Positions 1-7,136 are shown, numbered from the stretch's first letter. The stretch: DNA of 11,880 bases from an uncultured Atopobiaceae bacterium (GCA_905235165.1 CAJOKK010000025.1:1-11880), one strand, 5' to 3'. Notes: generated by a model from the sequence alone, not told the origin. Translations and numbers: made by a program.

Positions 1-163
1 GCGCATACCAGGGGCCAATCGTTTCGTATGAGTAGAGCCCTTCTCCGTCGAAGGTCACGATGTCTCGGAAGGCCCACATTCCAAAGGCGGCAAACGTCAA
101 CAGGTAGACAAAACCAATGCTGCGCGTCTTCTCTTGGCAGAATCGCTGGATGTCCTCAAGCAT
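1..163 (-). CDS. N-terminal part of an unidentified membrane protein (cut by window edge)
   Basis: An open frame starts at ATG 163-161 on the minus strand and runs without a stop for 54 codons to the window edge. It begins MLEDIQRFCQEKTRSIG and continues into a hydrophobic stretch (about residues 17-31, GFVYLLTFAAFGMWAF), followed by a polar segment with DGEGLYSYETIGPWYA. A GAAAGG sequence lies 12 nt before the ATG, a somewhat distant ribosome binding site. The short cytoplasmic N-terminus, one membrane segment and then a probably external loop suggest an integral membrane protein, but too little is present to name a family. It lies 85 bp downstream of the 86-aa gene on the same strand and could be the last member of that transcript or have its own promoter. 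The start choice is supported only by the frame and the weak binding site. Confidence 0.5.
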   Translation of the reverse strand, partial: MLEDIQRFCQEKTRSIGFVYLLTFAAFGMWAFRDIVTFDGEGLYSYETIGPWYA

Positions 164-248
164 GAACTACAAATGCCTTTCTTTAACAAGCGTCCAACAA
201 GGGAAGGCGCGAAGACGATTCTCGCCCTATGGTCGGGCTGGCAGAAAG

Positions 249-509
249 TCAGCCGCCCTGGATCAGCTCATTGCGGACCACGGTGCGCAGGCGCTCTTCG
301 GCCTCGGCCTCGGCGTCCTTGTCGCCGCTCGCGCGGGCGGAGCGAAACTCGTTCAGGGCCGCGAAGAAGGCGGCGCCGTCGTCATCGGCCGGGGCGCTAT
401 CATCGGTCGGGGCGTCGTCGTTCTTGTCGGCATCGAAGGCACAGCGGTAGCCTTGTTGGCCGAGCAGGCCACAAAGCTCCTTGGCAAGCTCCTCATCGCT
501 AGCGTCCAT
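249..509 (-). CDS. Small acidic hypothetical protein (86 aa)
   Basis: I do not recognise this protein. It begins MDASDEELAKELCGLLGQQG and ends NELIQGG. Residues 1-25 look helical. Residues about 26-45 are very rich in Asp, Ala and Pro and are probably disordered. Residues about 46-80 (FFAALNEFRSARASGDKDAE onward) look like a charged amphipathic helix. The frame is open up to 605, but the ATG at 509-507 is preferred because a strong GGGGAGGG ribosome binding site sits 4-5 nt before it. The longer version would overlap the upstream gene with a basic, unlikely N-terminus. The start lies 11 bp after the stop of the 82-aa gene, so the two are almost certainly co-transcribed and perhaps translationally coupled. 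No membrane segment or signal peptide is visible. It is probably a cytoplasmic protein of unknown function. Confidence 0.7.
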   Translation of the reverse strand: MDASDEELAKELCGLLGQQGYRCAFDADKNDDAPTDDSAPADDDGAAFFAALNEFRSARASGDKDAEAEAEERLRTVVRNELIQGG

Positions 510-520
510 CGTGCCCTCCC

Positions 521-769
521 CTACTGACCCATCATGCACGAGCCGGTGCTCGGGCGGTCTCGATCGCTCTTGACGTACGTGGTCGCGGCACCGCGACGGT
601 TGCATTCGGCAAGCTCGAGCTCACCGTCTATGTAAGGCTGATACATCGCGTCGACCGCGCTCGAGAGGCCCGAGACCCCGTCGCAGTCGTCGCCCCATGA
701 AAGCGCTTCCTGCACGATCTTGAGGCGTTCCTCACGCGTAGTGTCCTTAATCAGAATCTTCTTCGCCAT
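521..769 (-). CDS. Conserved small protein (82 aa), starts MAKKILIKDTTREER
   Basis: This is an 82-residue soluble protein starting MAKKILIKDTTREERLKIVQ and ending CMMGQ. The middle holds a small acidic, cysteine-containing stretch (SWGDDCDGVSG, residues 24-34) and the phrase MYQPYIDGELELAECN (residues 42-57). I recall similar short proteins in Coriobacteriia and Clostridia, sometimes labelled 'purine biosynthesis protein PurH'. This one is far too short to carry the PurH enzyme domains, so I do not assign that role. The start ATG 769-767 has GGAAGGA about 10 nt upstream. A longer open frame in the same register reaches 1717 but lies opposite in register to the glycoside hydrolase and is not coding there. 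The gene sits 43 bp after the glycoside hydrolase stop and 11 bp before the 86-aa gene, in the same direction, consistent with a three-gene operon. Confidence 0.75.
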   Translation of the reverse strand: MAKKILIKDTTREERLKIVQEALSWGDDCDGVSGLSSAVDAMYQPYIDGELELAECNRRGAATTYVKSDRDRPSTGSCMMGQ

Positions 770-812
770 CAGGCTCTTATCCTTCCGCACAGTCCTTCTC
801 GCCGTCAGGCAG

Positions 813-2837
813 CTACTCACTCGAAACCTGCTCCTCGGCATCGGGTTCCTGCGCTTCTGCAACAGCTTTCTCAACGTCGGGCTCTTGGACGTCCGCAGCA
901 TCCTCGCCGTCGGGCGTCTGCTCCTTCGTACCGTGCAGCTTGCATACCCTACGGTCGTAGGTGTACAGGCCGTTTGTCTCCTCCTCGATATCGGTGAGCT
1001 GGGTATACACGAAGCCCGACAGGCCCTCGCCCTCAAGCTGATCGACATTGTCGAGAAGTTCGGAGATGGCCGTCTGCCACTCGCCCTCGGTCTCGAACTC
1101 GTCGTAGCCGTACTCAACCGGGTACATGCTGTGGCCACCCACACGCCAGGACAGGCCGCCCATCTCGGAGTAAACCTGAGCGCGGTAGCCACGCCACAGG
1201 GACCTGAGCACTCTCGTGCCCTCGATGTTTGCCAAGACCGACTGGTCTCCGGCAAGGCTCTTTCCCGCAAGCGGGTCATCGAACATATGGATGCCGCGGA
1301 AGTAGTTGTGCACGCCACGGATGTCGCCCGTACCCTGGTCGTACCAGCCACTCGCGGAGAGGACCGGACGCGTCGGGTCGAGCTCCCAGGCCTTCTGCGT
1401 GGCATGGCCCGCATCGAACTGACCCCAGGACTCGTTGAAGAGAATCCAGGTGAGGATGCAGGGGTGGTCAGAGAGGCGACGAATGGTGTCAACCATGCAC
1501 TCGGTCCAGGCGCGGCGGTAGTTCTCGTCGGTGGAACCAAGGGTTCGATAGCTGTAGTGGTCGTCACGCACGTCAGACCAGGACGACCTGAAGAGGGTCG
1601 GGATGTTGCGCGCGGGCCACTTACCGGGAAGGTCGCCGCCCGAGGGCATGTCTTGCCACACCAGCATGCCAAGGCGGTCACAGTGCCAGTACCAGCGGTC
1701 AGACTCGATCTTGACATGCTTGCGCAGCATGTTGAAGCCCATTTCTTGGGCCGCCTTGATGTCGGCGACCATGGCCTCGTCGGACGGCGGAGTCATCAAG
1801 CCATCTGGCCAGTAGCCTTGGTCGAGCAGGCCGCGCAGGAAGACCGGCTCGTAGTTGAGGAAGATGCGCGTGTCGCCATGCTCGTCCTTCTCGACAGAGA
1901 CCGTACGGAAGGCGCAATAGCTCTGAACCACGTCATCGCCGTAGCTGATGGTCAGGCGATAGAGATAGGGATCGTCCGGCGTCCAGAGGCGGGGGTAGTC
2001 GACCTCAAGTTCGGTCGTAACCACGCTCATGCCCTCGCCCGGCGTGGCCTCGCCACTCACCACGGGAAGGTCGGCATCGTCAAAGACGTCTACGAAGAGG
2101 GTTGCGTCACCCGCAAGCCAGCCCGTGACCTCCAGGATGCCGCGCTCCGGATCGACCTCCATGCTGATGCGCTCAATGTGCGTCTCGGGCACCACCTCAA
2201 ACCAGACGGTCTGCCAGATACCCGACTGGGCGGTGTACCACATGTCACCGCGATCGAGGCGCTGCTTGCCGCGCAGCTGCGTGCCCGTCTCGCTGGGGTC
2301 GTAGACGCAGACGTCAAGCTGCGTCTTGCCCTCGTCGAGCAGGTCGGTCACATCGAACTGGAAGGGCTGGTAGGCACCCTCGTGGATGCCAACGCCCACG
2401 CCACCGAGATAGACGGAGCAGGCGTGGTCAACACCGTCAAAGTGAAGGATGATGCGGTCGTTCTTCTCATGCTCGGGAACCTCGAGGTCAAGGCGATACC
2501 ACAGCAGCTCGTTGGGCTGCAGCTGGCGACCAACGCCCGACAGCCAGGCCTCAGGCGAGAAGGGCACGCGAATCTTGCCCTCCATCTCCTCGGGAGCAAC
2601 CGCCCCTTCTCGCCAAAGCTCGGAGGCTTCGGGGCAGCTGACGATCGCATACTCCCACCAGCCATTCAGCACCCAGACCTTGTCGCGCGCAAACTGCGGG
2701 CGGGGATGCTCGGCGAGCGGTACGACGTCTCCATTGGCGGCTAATTCCTCGCCCCAGGGAGTGATGAGCTGGGTAGCCGGGAGCTCCTCGTGCTTCTTGG
2801 GGATGCTGTTGATTACTCGTATGATGTCGAGGTCCAT
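813..2837 (-). CDS. Glycoside hydrolase family 2 enzyme (beta-galactosidase/beta-glucuronidase type), 674 aa
   Basis: A family 2 glycoside hydrolase that would release a terminal beta-linked sugar by a retaining mechanism. The exact substrate cannot be read from the sequence. An N-terminal jelly-roll sugar-binding domain spans about residues 45-215 (WVLNGWWEYA; FDGVDHACSVYLGG at 133-146; GIWQTVWFE at 206-214). An immunoglobulin-like domain follows (about 216-313), then a TIM barrel (about 314-633) containing FLRGLLDQGYWPDG and FNMLRKHVK. The predicted acid/base is Glu469 in FNES (467-470). The predicted nucleophile is Glu558 in YSEMGG. There is no signal peptide, so it is probably cytoplasmic and acts on imported oligosaccharides. 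Residues 637-674 form an acidic tail with two QEPDxE units. The start MDLDIIRV is chosen for the GAGGAAGG site 5 nt before it, although the frame extends to 3071. No transporter gene is adjacent. Confidence 0.93.
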   Translation of the reverse strand: MDLDIIRVINSIPKKHEELPATQLITPWGEELAANGDVVPLAEHPRPQFARDKVWVLNGWWEYAIVSCPEASELWREGAVAPEEMEGKIRVPFSPEAWLSGVGRQLQPNELLWYRLDLEVPEHEKNDRIILHFDGVDHACSVYLGGVGVGIHEGAYQPFQFDVTDLLDEGKTQLDVCVYDPSETGTQLRGKQRLDRGDMWYTAQSGIWQTVWFEVVPETHIERISMEVDPERGILEVTGWLAGDATLFVDVFDDADLPVVSGEATPGEGMSVVTTELEVDYPRLWTPDDPYLYRLTISYGDDVVQSYCAFRTVSVEKDEHGDTRIFLNYEPVFLRGLLDQGYWPDGLMTPPSDEAMVADIKAAQEMGFNMLRKHVKIESDRWYWHCDRLGMLVWQDMPSGGDLPGKWPARNIPTLFRSSWSDVRDDHYSYRTLGSTDENYRRAWTECMVDTIRRLSDHPCILTWILFNESWGQFDAGHATQKAWELDPTRPVLSASGWYDQGTGDIRGVHNYFRGIHMFDDPLAGKSLAGDQSVLANIEGTRVLRSLWRGYRAQVYSEMGGLSWRVGGHSMYPVEYGYDEFETEGEWQTAISELLDNVDQLEGEGLSGFVYTQLTDIEEETNGLYTYDRRVCKLHGTKEQTPDGEDAADVQEPDVEKAVAEAQEPDAEEQVSSE

Positions 2838-3212
2838 ATTGGCCTTCCTCAGATCCGTGCATGTCTCACAGCTAGAATAGGGCATTTGCGCATGACTGAG
2901 CACCGCGAAGCCCGAGGGTTTGGCGAAAGCTTGGGGTCGTGCACACACGGGCCAGATATGTCTCGCAGACGTTGTAATATACGTTGCGACCACATCGTGG
3001 GGCGCTTCGCTGAAGCACCTGCGCCCCATGGCGGTTTGCATCACAGGAATCCCAAATTTATCGCCGTTCATCTCCCAATGTTACCGATGACCGAGCTTTG
3101 TGCAGGGAAAACGGGGCGTTGGTCTGCGTGCGTGGCACTATTTGGGCATCTAGCGGCACAATTAGCAGTAACGAGCACGTCAACCATCGACACAGACTGC
3201 GAGGAGCAAGCT
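2838..3212. other. Divergent intergenic region between the glycoside hydrolase and pyrophosphatase genes
   Basis: This 375-bp stretch separates two divergently read genes and should carry both promoters. For the minus-strand glycoside hydrolase, the best -10-like hexamer is TATTCT (complement of 2874-2879), with only a poor TGCTCA 17 bp further upstream. A direct repeat ACGTTG-N6-ACGTTG at 2969-2986 places two identical hexamers 12 bp apart around an AT-rich centre (TAATAT), which could be an operator. No convincing -35/-10 pair was found for the plus-strand pyrophosphatase gene. Both flanking genes have open frames that extend into this region, but the internal starts with good ribosome binding sites are preferred. 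I see no small gene or structured RNA here. Confidence 0.45.
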
Positions 3213-4883
3213 ATGGCTGAAGCCATCAGAAAGGTCAACGTTGTTGGCCACCAGCATCCCGATACCGACAGCATTTGCGCGGCCATCGCGTATGCGTACC
3301 TGAAGTCGATCGTCGACCCGGGCACTGAGTACGAGGCCCGCCGCGCCGGCGCGATCAACCGCGAGACCGCCTTCGTGCTCTCGCACTTTGGCTTCCAGGA
3401 GCCGCGCCTCATGACCGACGCGAGCCCCCAGATCAAAGACACGAGCTACAGCAAGACGCCCGCCATCAACGGCGAGACCAGCCTGTATCGCGCCTGGAAC
3501 ATCATGCGCGACAGCAACACCTCAACCCTGTGCATCACCGACAACAGCCGCAACATGCAGGGCATCATCGCGGTACGCGACATCGCCAACGCCAACATGG
3601 ACATCCTTGACAGCGAGGTCGTCGGCAACTCGAAGACGCGCTTCTCCAACATCATCGACACGCTTGAGGGCGAGCTGATCGTGGGCAACCCCGACGGTGC
3701 CGTCACCGGTGGCCACGTGGTCGTGGGCACCAGCCCCGAGATGATGGAAGGCTACATCGAGAAGGGCGACGTGGTTCTCACCACCAACCGCTACGAGACC
3801 CAGGACTACGCAGTGCGTGCGGGCGCTGGCCTGCTCATCGTGTGCAACTCCGCGCGCGTTTCTACCGTGGTGCGCGAGTCTGCCGAGAGGTGCGGCTGCG
3901 CCATCATCGCCACGAAGTTCGATACCTACGCCGCGTCGCGCCTCATCACCATGTCCATCCCCGTGCGTGCCAAGATGCTCGACGCCGAGCAGATCGACCG
4001 CTTCTCGGTCAACACGCCCGTCGAGGACGCGCAGAAGGTCGTTGCCAGCACCGGCCACCGCTTCTTCCCCGTGCTTGACGAGGAAGGCCACTATGACGGC
4101 CTCATCACCTCGTCCGACATGATCTCTCCGCGCAAGAAGCACGTGATCCTTGTTGACCACAACGAGCGCAGCCAGGCGGTCTATGGTCTTGAGCAGGCCG
4201 AGATCAGCGAGATCGTTGACCACCACCGCATCGGATCGGTTGAGACGAGCGGCCCGGTGCTCTTCCGCAACATGCCCGTTGGCTGCACCTGCACCATCAT
4301 CTATGACCTCTATCAGGAGAACGGCATCGAGATCCCGGCCAAGATTGCCGGCCTGATGCTGTCGGCCATTCTCTCCGACACGCTGTGCTTCCGCTCGCCC
4401 ACCTGCACGCCGCGCGACAAGTTCGTCGGCCTTGAGCTTGCGAAGATCTGCGGCGAGGATCCCGACACCTACGCCGACAAGATGTTCGACGCTGGTGCCG
4501 ACCTCAGCGGCCGCACCGCCGAAGAGGTCTTCAACTCTGACTTCAAGGTGTTCAGCCGCGGCAACGCACGCTTTGGCGTGGGCCAGGGCTCCTTCATGAC
4601 CGAGTCGTCGCGCAAGGCCGCCGAGGAGCTGGTTGGTCCCTACCTGCGTGACGGTGCTGCCGCCAACGAGCTGCCGATGGTGTTCTACCTCTTCACCGAC
4701 GTGAAGAGCCAGTCGTCCGACATGCTGTACTGGGGCACGGGCGCCGAGGAGGTCGTGCGTCGTGCGTTTGGCGTTGAGCCCCTGGACGGCGTTGCCATTC
4801 TCCCTGGCGTCGTGAGCCGTAAGAAGCAGGTTATCCCGGCCATGATGGAGACCCTGCAGCGCATCCAGGAGGAGCAGGAGTAA
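3213..4883 (+). CDS. ppaC: Manganese-dependent inorganic pyrophosphatase with CBS-DRTGG regulatory insert (family II), 556 aa
   Basis: Hydrolyses pyrophosphate to two phosphates in the cytoplasm, pulling biosynthetic reactions forward. The DHH-family catalytic core is visible. GHQHPDTDS (12-20) supplies metal ligands His13, Asp17 and Asp19. VDHNE (314-318) supplies Asp315, and DHH lies at 336-338. SDT (388-390) is followed by the C-terminal DHHA2 domain with the substrate-binding SRKKQ motif (535-539). Between the first motif and VDHNE an insert of roughly 220 residues holds two CBS domains (about 75-130 and 250-305) flanking a DRTGG-type domain. The 556-aa length fits this CBS-DRTGG class, against about 310 aa for plain family II enzymes. 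In characterised relatives these domains bind adenine nucleotides and control activity. The start ATG has GAGGAG 6 nt upstream. It is the only plus-strand gene and converges with trxB. Confidence 0.95.
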   Translation: MAEAIRKVNVVGHQHPDTDSICAAIAYAYLKSIVDPGTEYEARRAGAINRETAFVLSHFGFQEPRLMTDASPQIKDTSYSKTPAINGETSLYRAWNIMRDSNTSTLCITDNSRNMQGIIAVRDIANANMDILDSEVVGNSKTRFSNIIDTLEGELIVGNPDGAVTGGHVVVGTSPEMMEGYIEKGDVVLTTNRYETQDYAVRAGAGLLIVCNSARVSTVVRESAERCGCAIIATKFDTYAASRLITMSIPVRAKMLDAEQIDRFSVNTPVEDAQKVVASTGHRFFPVLDEEGHYDGLITSSDMISPRKKHVILVDHNERSQAVYGLEQAEISEIVDHHRIGSVETSGPVLFRNMPVGCTCTIIYDLYQENGIEIPAKIAGLMLSAILSDTLCFRSPTCTPRDKFVGLELAKICGEDPDTYADKMFDAGADLSGRTAEEVFNSDFKVFSRGNARFGVGQGSFMTESSRKAAEELVGPYLRDGAAANELPMVFYLFTDVKSQSSDMLYWGTGAEEVVRRAFGVEPLDGVAILPGVVSRKKQVIPAMMETLQRIQEEQE

Positions 4884-4907
4884 GCGCTCAACCACATGTG
4901 ACTTTGA

Positions 4908-4940
4908 GGCCCGCATCGCTTTTGTGGTGCAGGCCTTTTT
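4908..4940 (+). terminator. Intrinsic terminator of the pyrophosphatase gene
   Basis: Twenty-five bases after the stop codon is a hairpin with stem GGCC-C-GCATC / GGTGC-A-GGCC. It has one internal C/A mismatch, one T-G wobble and an 8-nt loop. Five T residues follow immediately (4936-4940). This is a standard Rho-independent layout for the plus-strand gene. The T-run is directly followed by the repeat cluster described separately, and its last part (4934-4940) matches the flank of repeat copy C. Confidence 0.75.
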
Positions 4941-4942
4941 GG

Positions 4943-5032
4943 GAGTGAGTCAGTTACCGTAGTCCTTTTTGACTCATTCTGTTCGCTGGCGAACAGAATG
5001 AGTCAAAAAGGACTACGGTAACTGACTCACTC
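4943..5032. repeat. Perfect 44-bp inverted repeat with 2-nt loop (repeat copies A and B)
   Basis: Bases 4943-4986 are the exact reverse complement of 4989-5032, with only TG (4987-4988) between. Each arm contains a unit bounded by TGAGTCA and TGACTCA, themselves complementary 7-mers, with AAAAAGGACTACGGTAAC between them on one strand. The arms also share GCGAACAG next to the centre. The element lies between the convergent ppaC and trxB genes. It could act as a two-way terminator, extrude as a cruciform, or be a pair of miniature repeat elements inserted head to head. Neither arm encodes a protein. Confidence 0.95.
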
Positions 5033-5070
5033 GGGGCCTTCCGCCCCGCCCTCCCCTCCGCCGTCCCCCG
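5032..5070 (-). other. C-rich linker with hairpin and G-quadruplex potential on the minus strand
   Basis: Between repeat copies B and C the plus strand has C-runs of 4, 3, 4 and 5 bases (5044-5047, 5049-5051, 5053-5056, 5065-5069) with linkers of 1, 1 and 8 bases. The minus strand, which is the sense strand for any trxB read-through RNA, therefore has four G-runs that fit a G-quadruplex rule. A competing 6-bp hairpin, CGGGGC / GCCCCG, overlaps the first run at 5032-5048. The base composition is quite different from the neighbouring repeat units. Confidence 0.5.
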
Positions 5071-5083
5071 GCATCAAAAGTGA

Positions 5084-5128
5084 AATGAGTCAAAAAGGAC
5101 TACGGTAACTGACTCACTCCCAAAAAGG
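5084..5128 (+). repeat. Third repeat unit (copy C), overlapping the 3' end of trxB
   Basis: Bases 5084-5119 are identical to 4997-5032 (copy B, 36 bp, direct orientation). The longer stretch 5084-5128 is the exact reverse complement of 4934-4978 (copy A plus its flank, 45 bp). Copy C therefore shares the CCAAAAAGG flank with copy A but not with copy B. The trxB stop codon (5102-5100) and its last several codons are inside this unit. Seen in transcript sense, both ppaC and trxB run into the same 45-nt module from the same side. Confidence 0.93.
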
Positions 5129-6044
5129 TGGAAGCTGAGGTGGCGGCTATGGCGCCGTCGGATGCTGCGGTAAGTATTTGGCGCAGGGGCTTTTGGCGCA
5201 CGTCGCCTGCCACATACAGACCCGGAGTCTTGCAGGAGAGGTCATCGGCGGTGATGACGTAGCCGTCTGCGTCGAGATCGGCCAGGTCGGCAACGAGCTC
5301 GCTTGCGGGAACCCTGCCCACAAATACGAAGACGCCCGCACCCTCCGGGTACTTCTCGACATGCTCTTCGCCGGTCTTGTTGTCGCGGAGGGTCAGCTCG
5401 GTAACAAAGCGCTCGCCGTCAACCTTGGTCAGGCTCGTAAGAAAGCGCACCTCAATCTTGTCGTGACCAAGGGCCTCTTGTGCCAACGAGGCCTGGGCGC
5501 GCAGGTAATCTTTGCGCACCAGAAGGGTGACCTTGCTGGCAAAGCGCGTAAGGAAGAGCGCCTCCTCAACGGCAGAGTTGCCTCCACCCACCACAAAGAC
5601 CTGCTTGCCTCGATAGAACATACCATCGCAGGTTGCGCAGTAGCTCACTCCCCTACCGGAGAAGTCCTTCTCGCCAGTGAAGCCTGCAAGGCGCGGGGTG
5701 GCTCCACCTGCCAAGATGACGGCCTTTGCCTGATAGGTCTCGCTGCTTGCCGTAACCTCAAAGGTGCCGTCGGGCTTATGCTCAAGGGACGTGACCTTGT
5801 CGGACACGATCGTGGCACCAAATTCCGTTGCCTGGCTCTTCATGAGGTCGATAAGGGAGTAGCCGTCGGCGTGGGGCACGCCGGGATAGTTGTCGACCTC
5901 GGAGGTGAGCAGGACCTGGCCGCCCACGGCCTGCTGCTCAAGCACGACGGTGTTGAGCAAGGCTCGCTGGGCATAGATGGCTGCCGAGAGACCGGCTGGC
6001 CCGGCTCCCACGATTACGAGGTCAAGCAGCTTGTTGTTGGCCAT
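5100..6044 (-). CDS. trxB: Thioredoxin reductase (TrxB), 314 aa
   Basis: FAD-containing cytoplasmic enzyme that passes electrons from NAD(P)H to thioredoxin. The FAD-binding motif GAGPAG is at residues 13-18 and GGQ at 41-43. The redox pair is C136-A-T-C139 in SYCATCD. The nucleotide-binding GGGNSA is at 153-158, followed by VRKDYLR (176-182). There the His of the usual NADPH motif HRRxxxR is replaced by Val, so cofactor preference is uncertain. The FAD-contacting GDVR is at 280-283. The start MANNKLLDL (6044) is chosen because AAGGGGG lies about 6 nt upstream and the motif spacing is normal; the frame extends to 6083. The last residues, about FLGVSQLP, and the TAG stop are encoded by repeat copy C. 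The native C-terminus may therefore have been replaced. No thioredoxin gene is adjacent. It probably has its own promoter in the 87-bp gap. Confidence 0.95.
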   Translation of the reverse strand: MANNKLLDLVIVGAGPAGLSAAIYAQRALLNTVVLEQQAVGGQVLLTSEVDNYPGVPHADGYSLIDLMKSQATEFGATIVSDKVTSLEHKPDGTFEVTASSETYQAKAVILAGGATPRLAGFTGEKDFSGRGVSYCATCDGMFYRGKQVFVVGGGNSAVEEALFLTRFASKVTLLVRKDYLRAQASLAQEALGHDKIEVRFLTSLTKVDGERFVTELTLRDNKTGEEHVEKYPEGAGVFVFVGRVPASELVADLADLDADGYVITADDLSCKTPGLYVAGDVRQKPLRQILTAASDGAIAATSASTFLGVSQLP

Positions 6045-6131
6045 GGGTGCCCCCTTCGGTCGGATTTGCGAATACGGTAGCACATCGTCCTCGTGCCGCC
6101 TGCCCCTTCTCGCCAGCAGCGGAACAACCGG

Positions 6132-7031
6132 CTAGAGCGAGCTGCCGGCCTCCTCGGCAGGAAGGCTCACGCGGGCGCTCGTGAAGCCGTGGCCACGCAC
6201 CTCGTTGATCTTGGTGATGGTGATGAAAGCGGCTGGGTCGATGGTGCACACGAGGTCGGTCACGTCGTAAACCTTGCGGCGCGAGATCACGCACATGATT
6301 CCGTTCTTCTTCTCGCGCTTGAAGCCGGTCTCAGCCATAAGCATCGTCACGCCCACCTTCTTCTCCAGGATGAGCGCCTCGCGTATCTCCTCATAGCGGT
6401 CGGACACGATGAAGACCTGCACGCGGTCTTTGCCGGCAATCATGGTGCGATCGAGCACCAAGCCCGTTAGTACCAAGACGAGCAGGCCCAGCATGATCTG
6501 CTCGGAATCGCAGGAGAGCGCCATGCCGCCCATGACGAGAAAGTCGGTGATGTAGATGAGCACCGAAAGCGGGATGTGGAACCAGTGGTGCAACACCATG
6601 ACCACCACGTCCATGCCACCAGTTGAGGAGCCCACGCGCATGACCATGCCCATGGCCACTCCCATGAGGCAGCCGGCAAAAATGGCGGCAAGAAGCGGGT
6701 CGTCGGTCAGGTGGGTGATGCCCGGAATGCGCTCCATCACAGCAAGCGCCACGGGGTAGATGACGGAGCTGACCACGGTAGTGAGGAAGAACTTCTTGCC
6801 GAGCACCGCCAGGCCAAAGAAGAGCAGCACCACGTTGAGGATAAGCACCGCCAAGGCCACGTCAAGGCCGGGAAAGACGTTGCCCAAGATGACGCCGATA
6901 CCCGTGGTGCCTCCCATGATGATGCCAAAGGGCATGATGAAAGCCGCCACGAGGAAGGCGACCATGGTGTTGCCCACCACGAGGATCGCCAGGGTGATCA
7001 GGGCACGAATTTTGCGAGAAAAGCGCCACAT
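6132..7031 (-). CDS. YitT-family membrane protein with DUF2179 domain, 299 aa
   Basis: An integral membrane protein of the YitT/DUF161 family, whose transport or regulatory role is not established. The N-terminal half is a multi-helix membrane domain: about residues 10-33, 37-55, 58-76, 82-100, 112-132, 152-172 and 178-195. It includes GGTTGIGVILG (40-50) and GSSTGGMDVVV (134-144), both typical of the family. The soluble C-terminal domain (about 203-285) corresponds to DUF2179. It starts VQVFIVSDRYEEI and contains GVTMLMAETGFKRE and a late ITKINEVRGHGF. The length is normal for the family. The ATG at 7031 has AAGGAG 7 nt upstream. It lies 87 bp upstream of trxB and 105 bp downstream of the phosphate transporter gene, same strand, and I find no clear promoter or terminator in either gap. 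Confidence is high in the family and low in any function. Confidence 0.9.
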   Translation of the reverse strand: MWRFSRKIRALITLAILVVGNTMVAFLVAAFIMPFGIIMGGTTGIGVILGNVFPGLDVALAVLILNVVLLFFGLAVLGKKFFLTTVVSSVIYPVALAVMERIPGITHLTDDPLLAAIFAGCLMGVAMGMVMRVGSSTGGMDVVVMVLHHWFHIPLSVLIYITDFLVMGGMALSCDSEQIMLGLLVLVLTGLVLDRTMIAGKDRVQVFIVSDRYEEIREALILEKKVGVTMLMAETGFKREKKNGIMCVISRRKVYDVTDLVCTIDPAAFITITKINEVRGHGFTSARVSLPAEEAGSSL

Positions 7032-7136
7032 GCTAGGCTCCTTCAGACATACAAAAGATGCGACCGGGCACGTGTGTGCAAGGCCGCATCCTATTGTGCC
7101 ACGCTGGGCATTTGCGCAGGGGAAAAGCGCGCGCCA

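Noticed and set aside
521..1717. Long version (398 codons) of the 82-aa protein
   Set aside because: The extra N-terminal part is Arg/Ser/Thr-rich and out of frame with the GH2 gene on the same strand. Only the last 82 codons have a sensible protein and a ribosome binding site.
720..2744. Plus-strand 674-codon open frame opposite the GH2 gene
   Set aside because: It is antisense to a clear GH2 enzyme with complete motifs. Its protein has no recognisable domain and a composition typical of reversed GC-rich coding sequence, and no ribosome binding site stands out.
3522..4916. Minus-strand 464-codon open frame opposite ppaC
   Set aside because: It is antisense to the pyrophosphatase, rich in His/Val/Gly/Arg with no domain. 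It arises from codon bias on the other strand.
4934..5128. CRISPR array
   Set aside because: Only three copies exist, one inverted. The spacings are unequal (2 nt and about 51 nt) and no cas gene is present.
4934..5128. Insertion sequence ends
   Set aside because: No transposase and no target-site duplication were found around the repeats. A non-autonomous element remains possible and is treated as a finding.
7032..7136. Promoter for the YitT gene (TTGCAC on the minus strand)
   Set aside because: No acceptable -10 hexamer lies at 16-18 bp from it, so a call would be guesswork.
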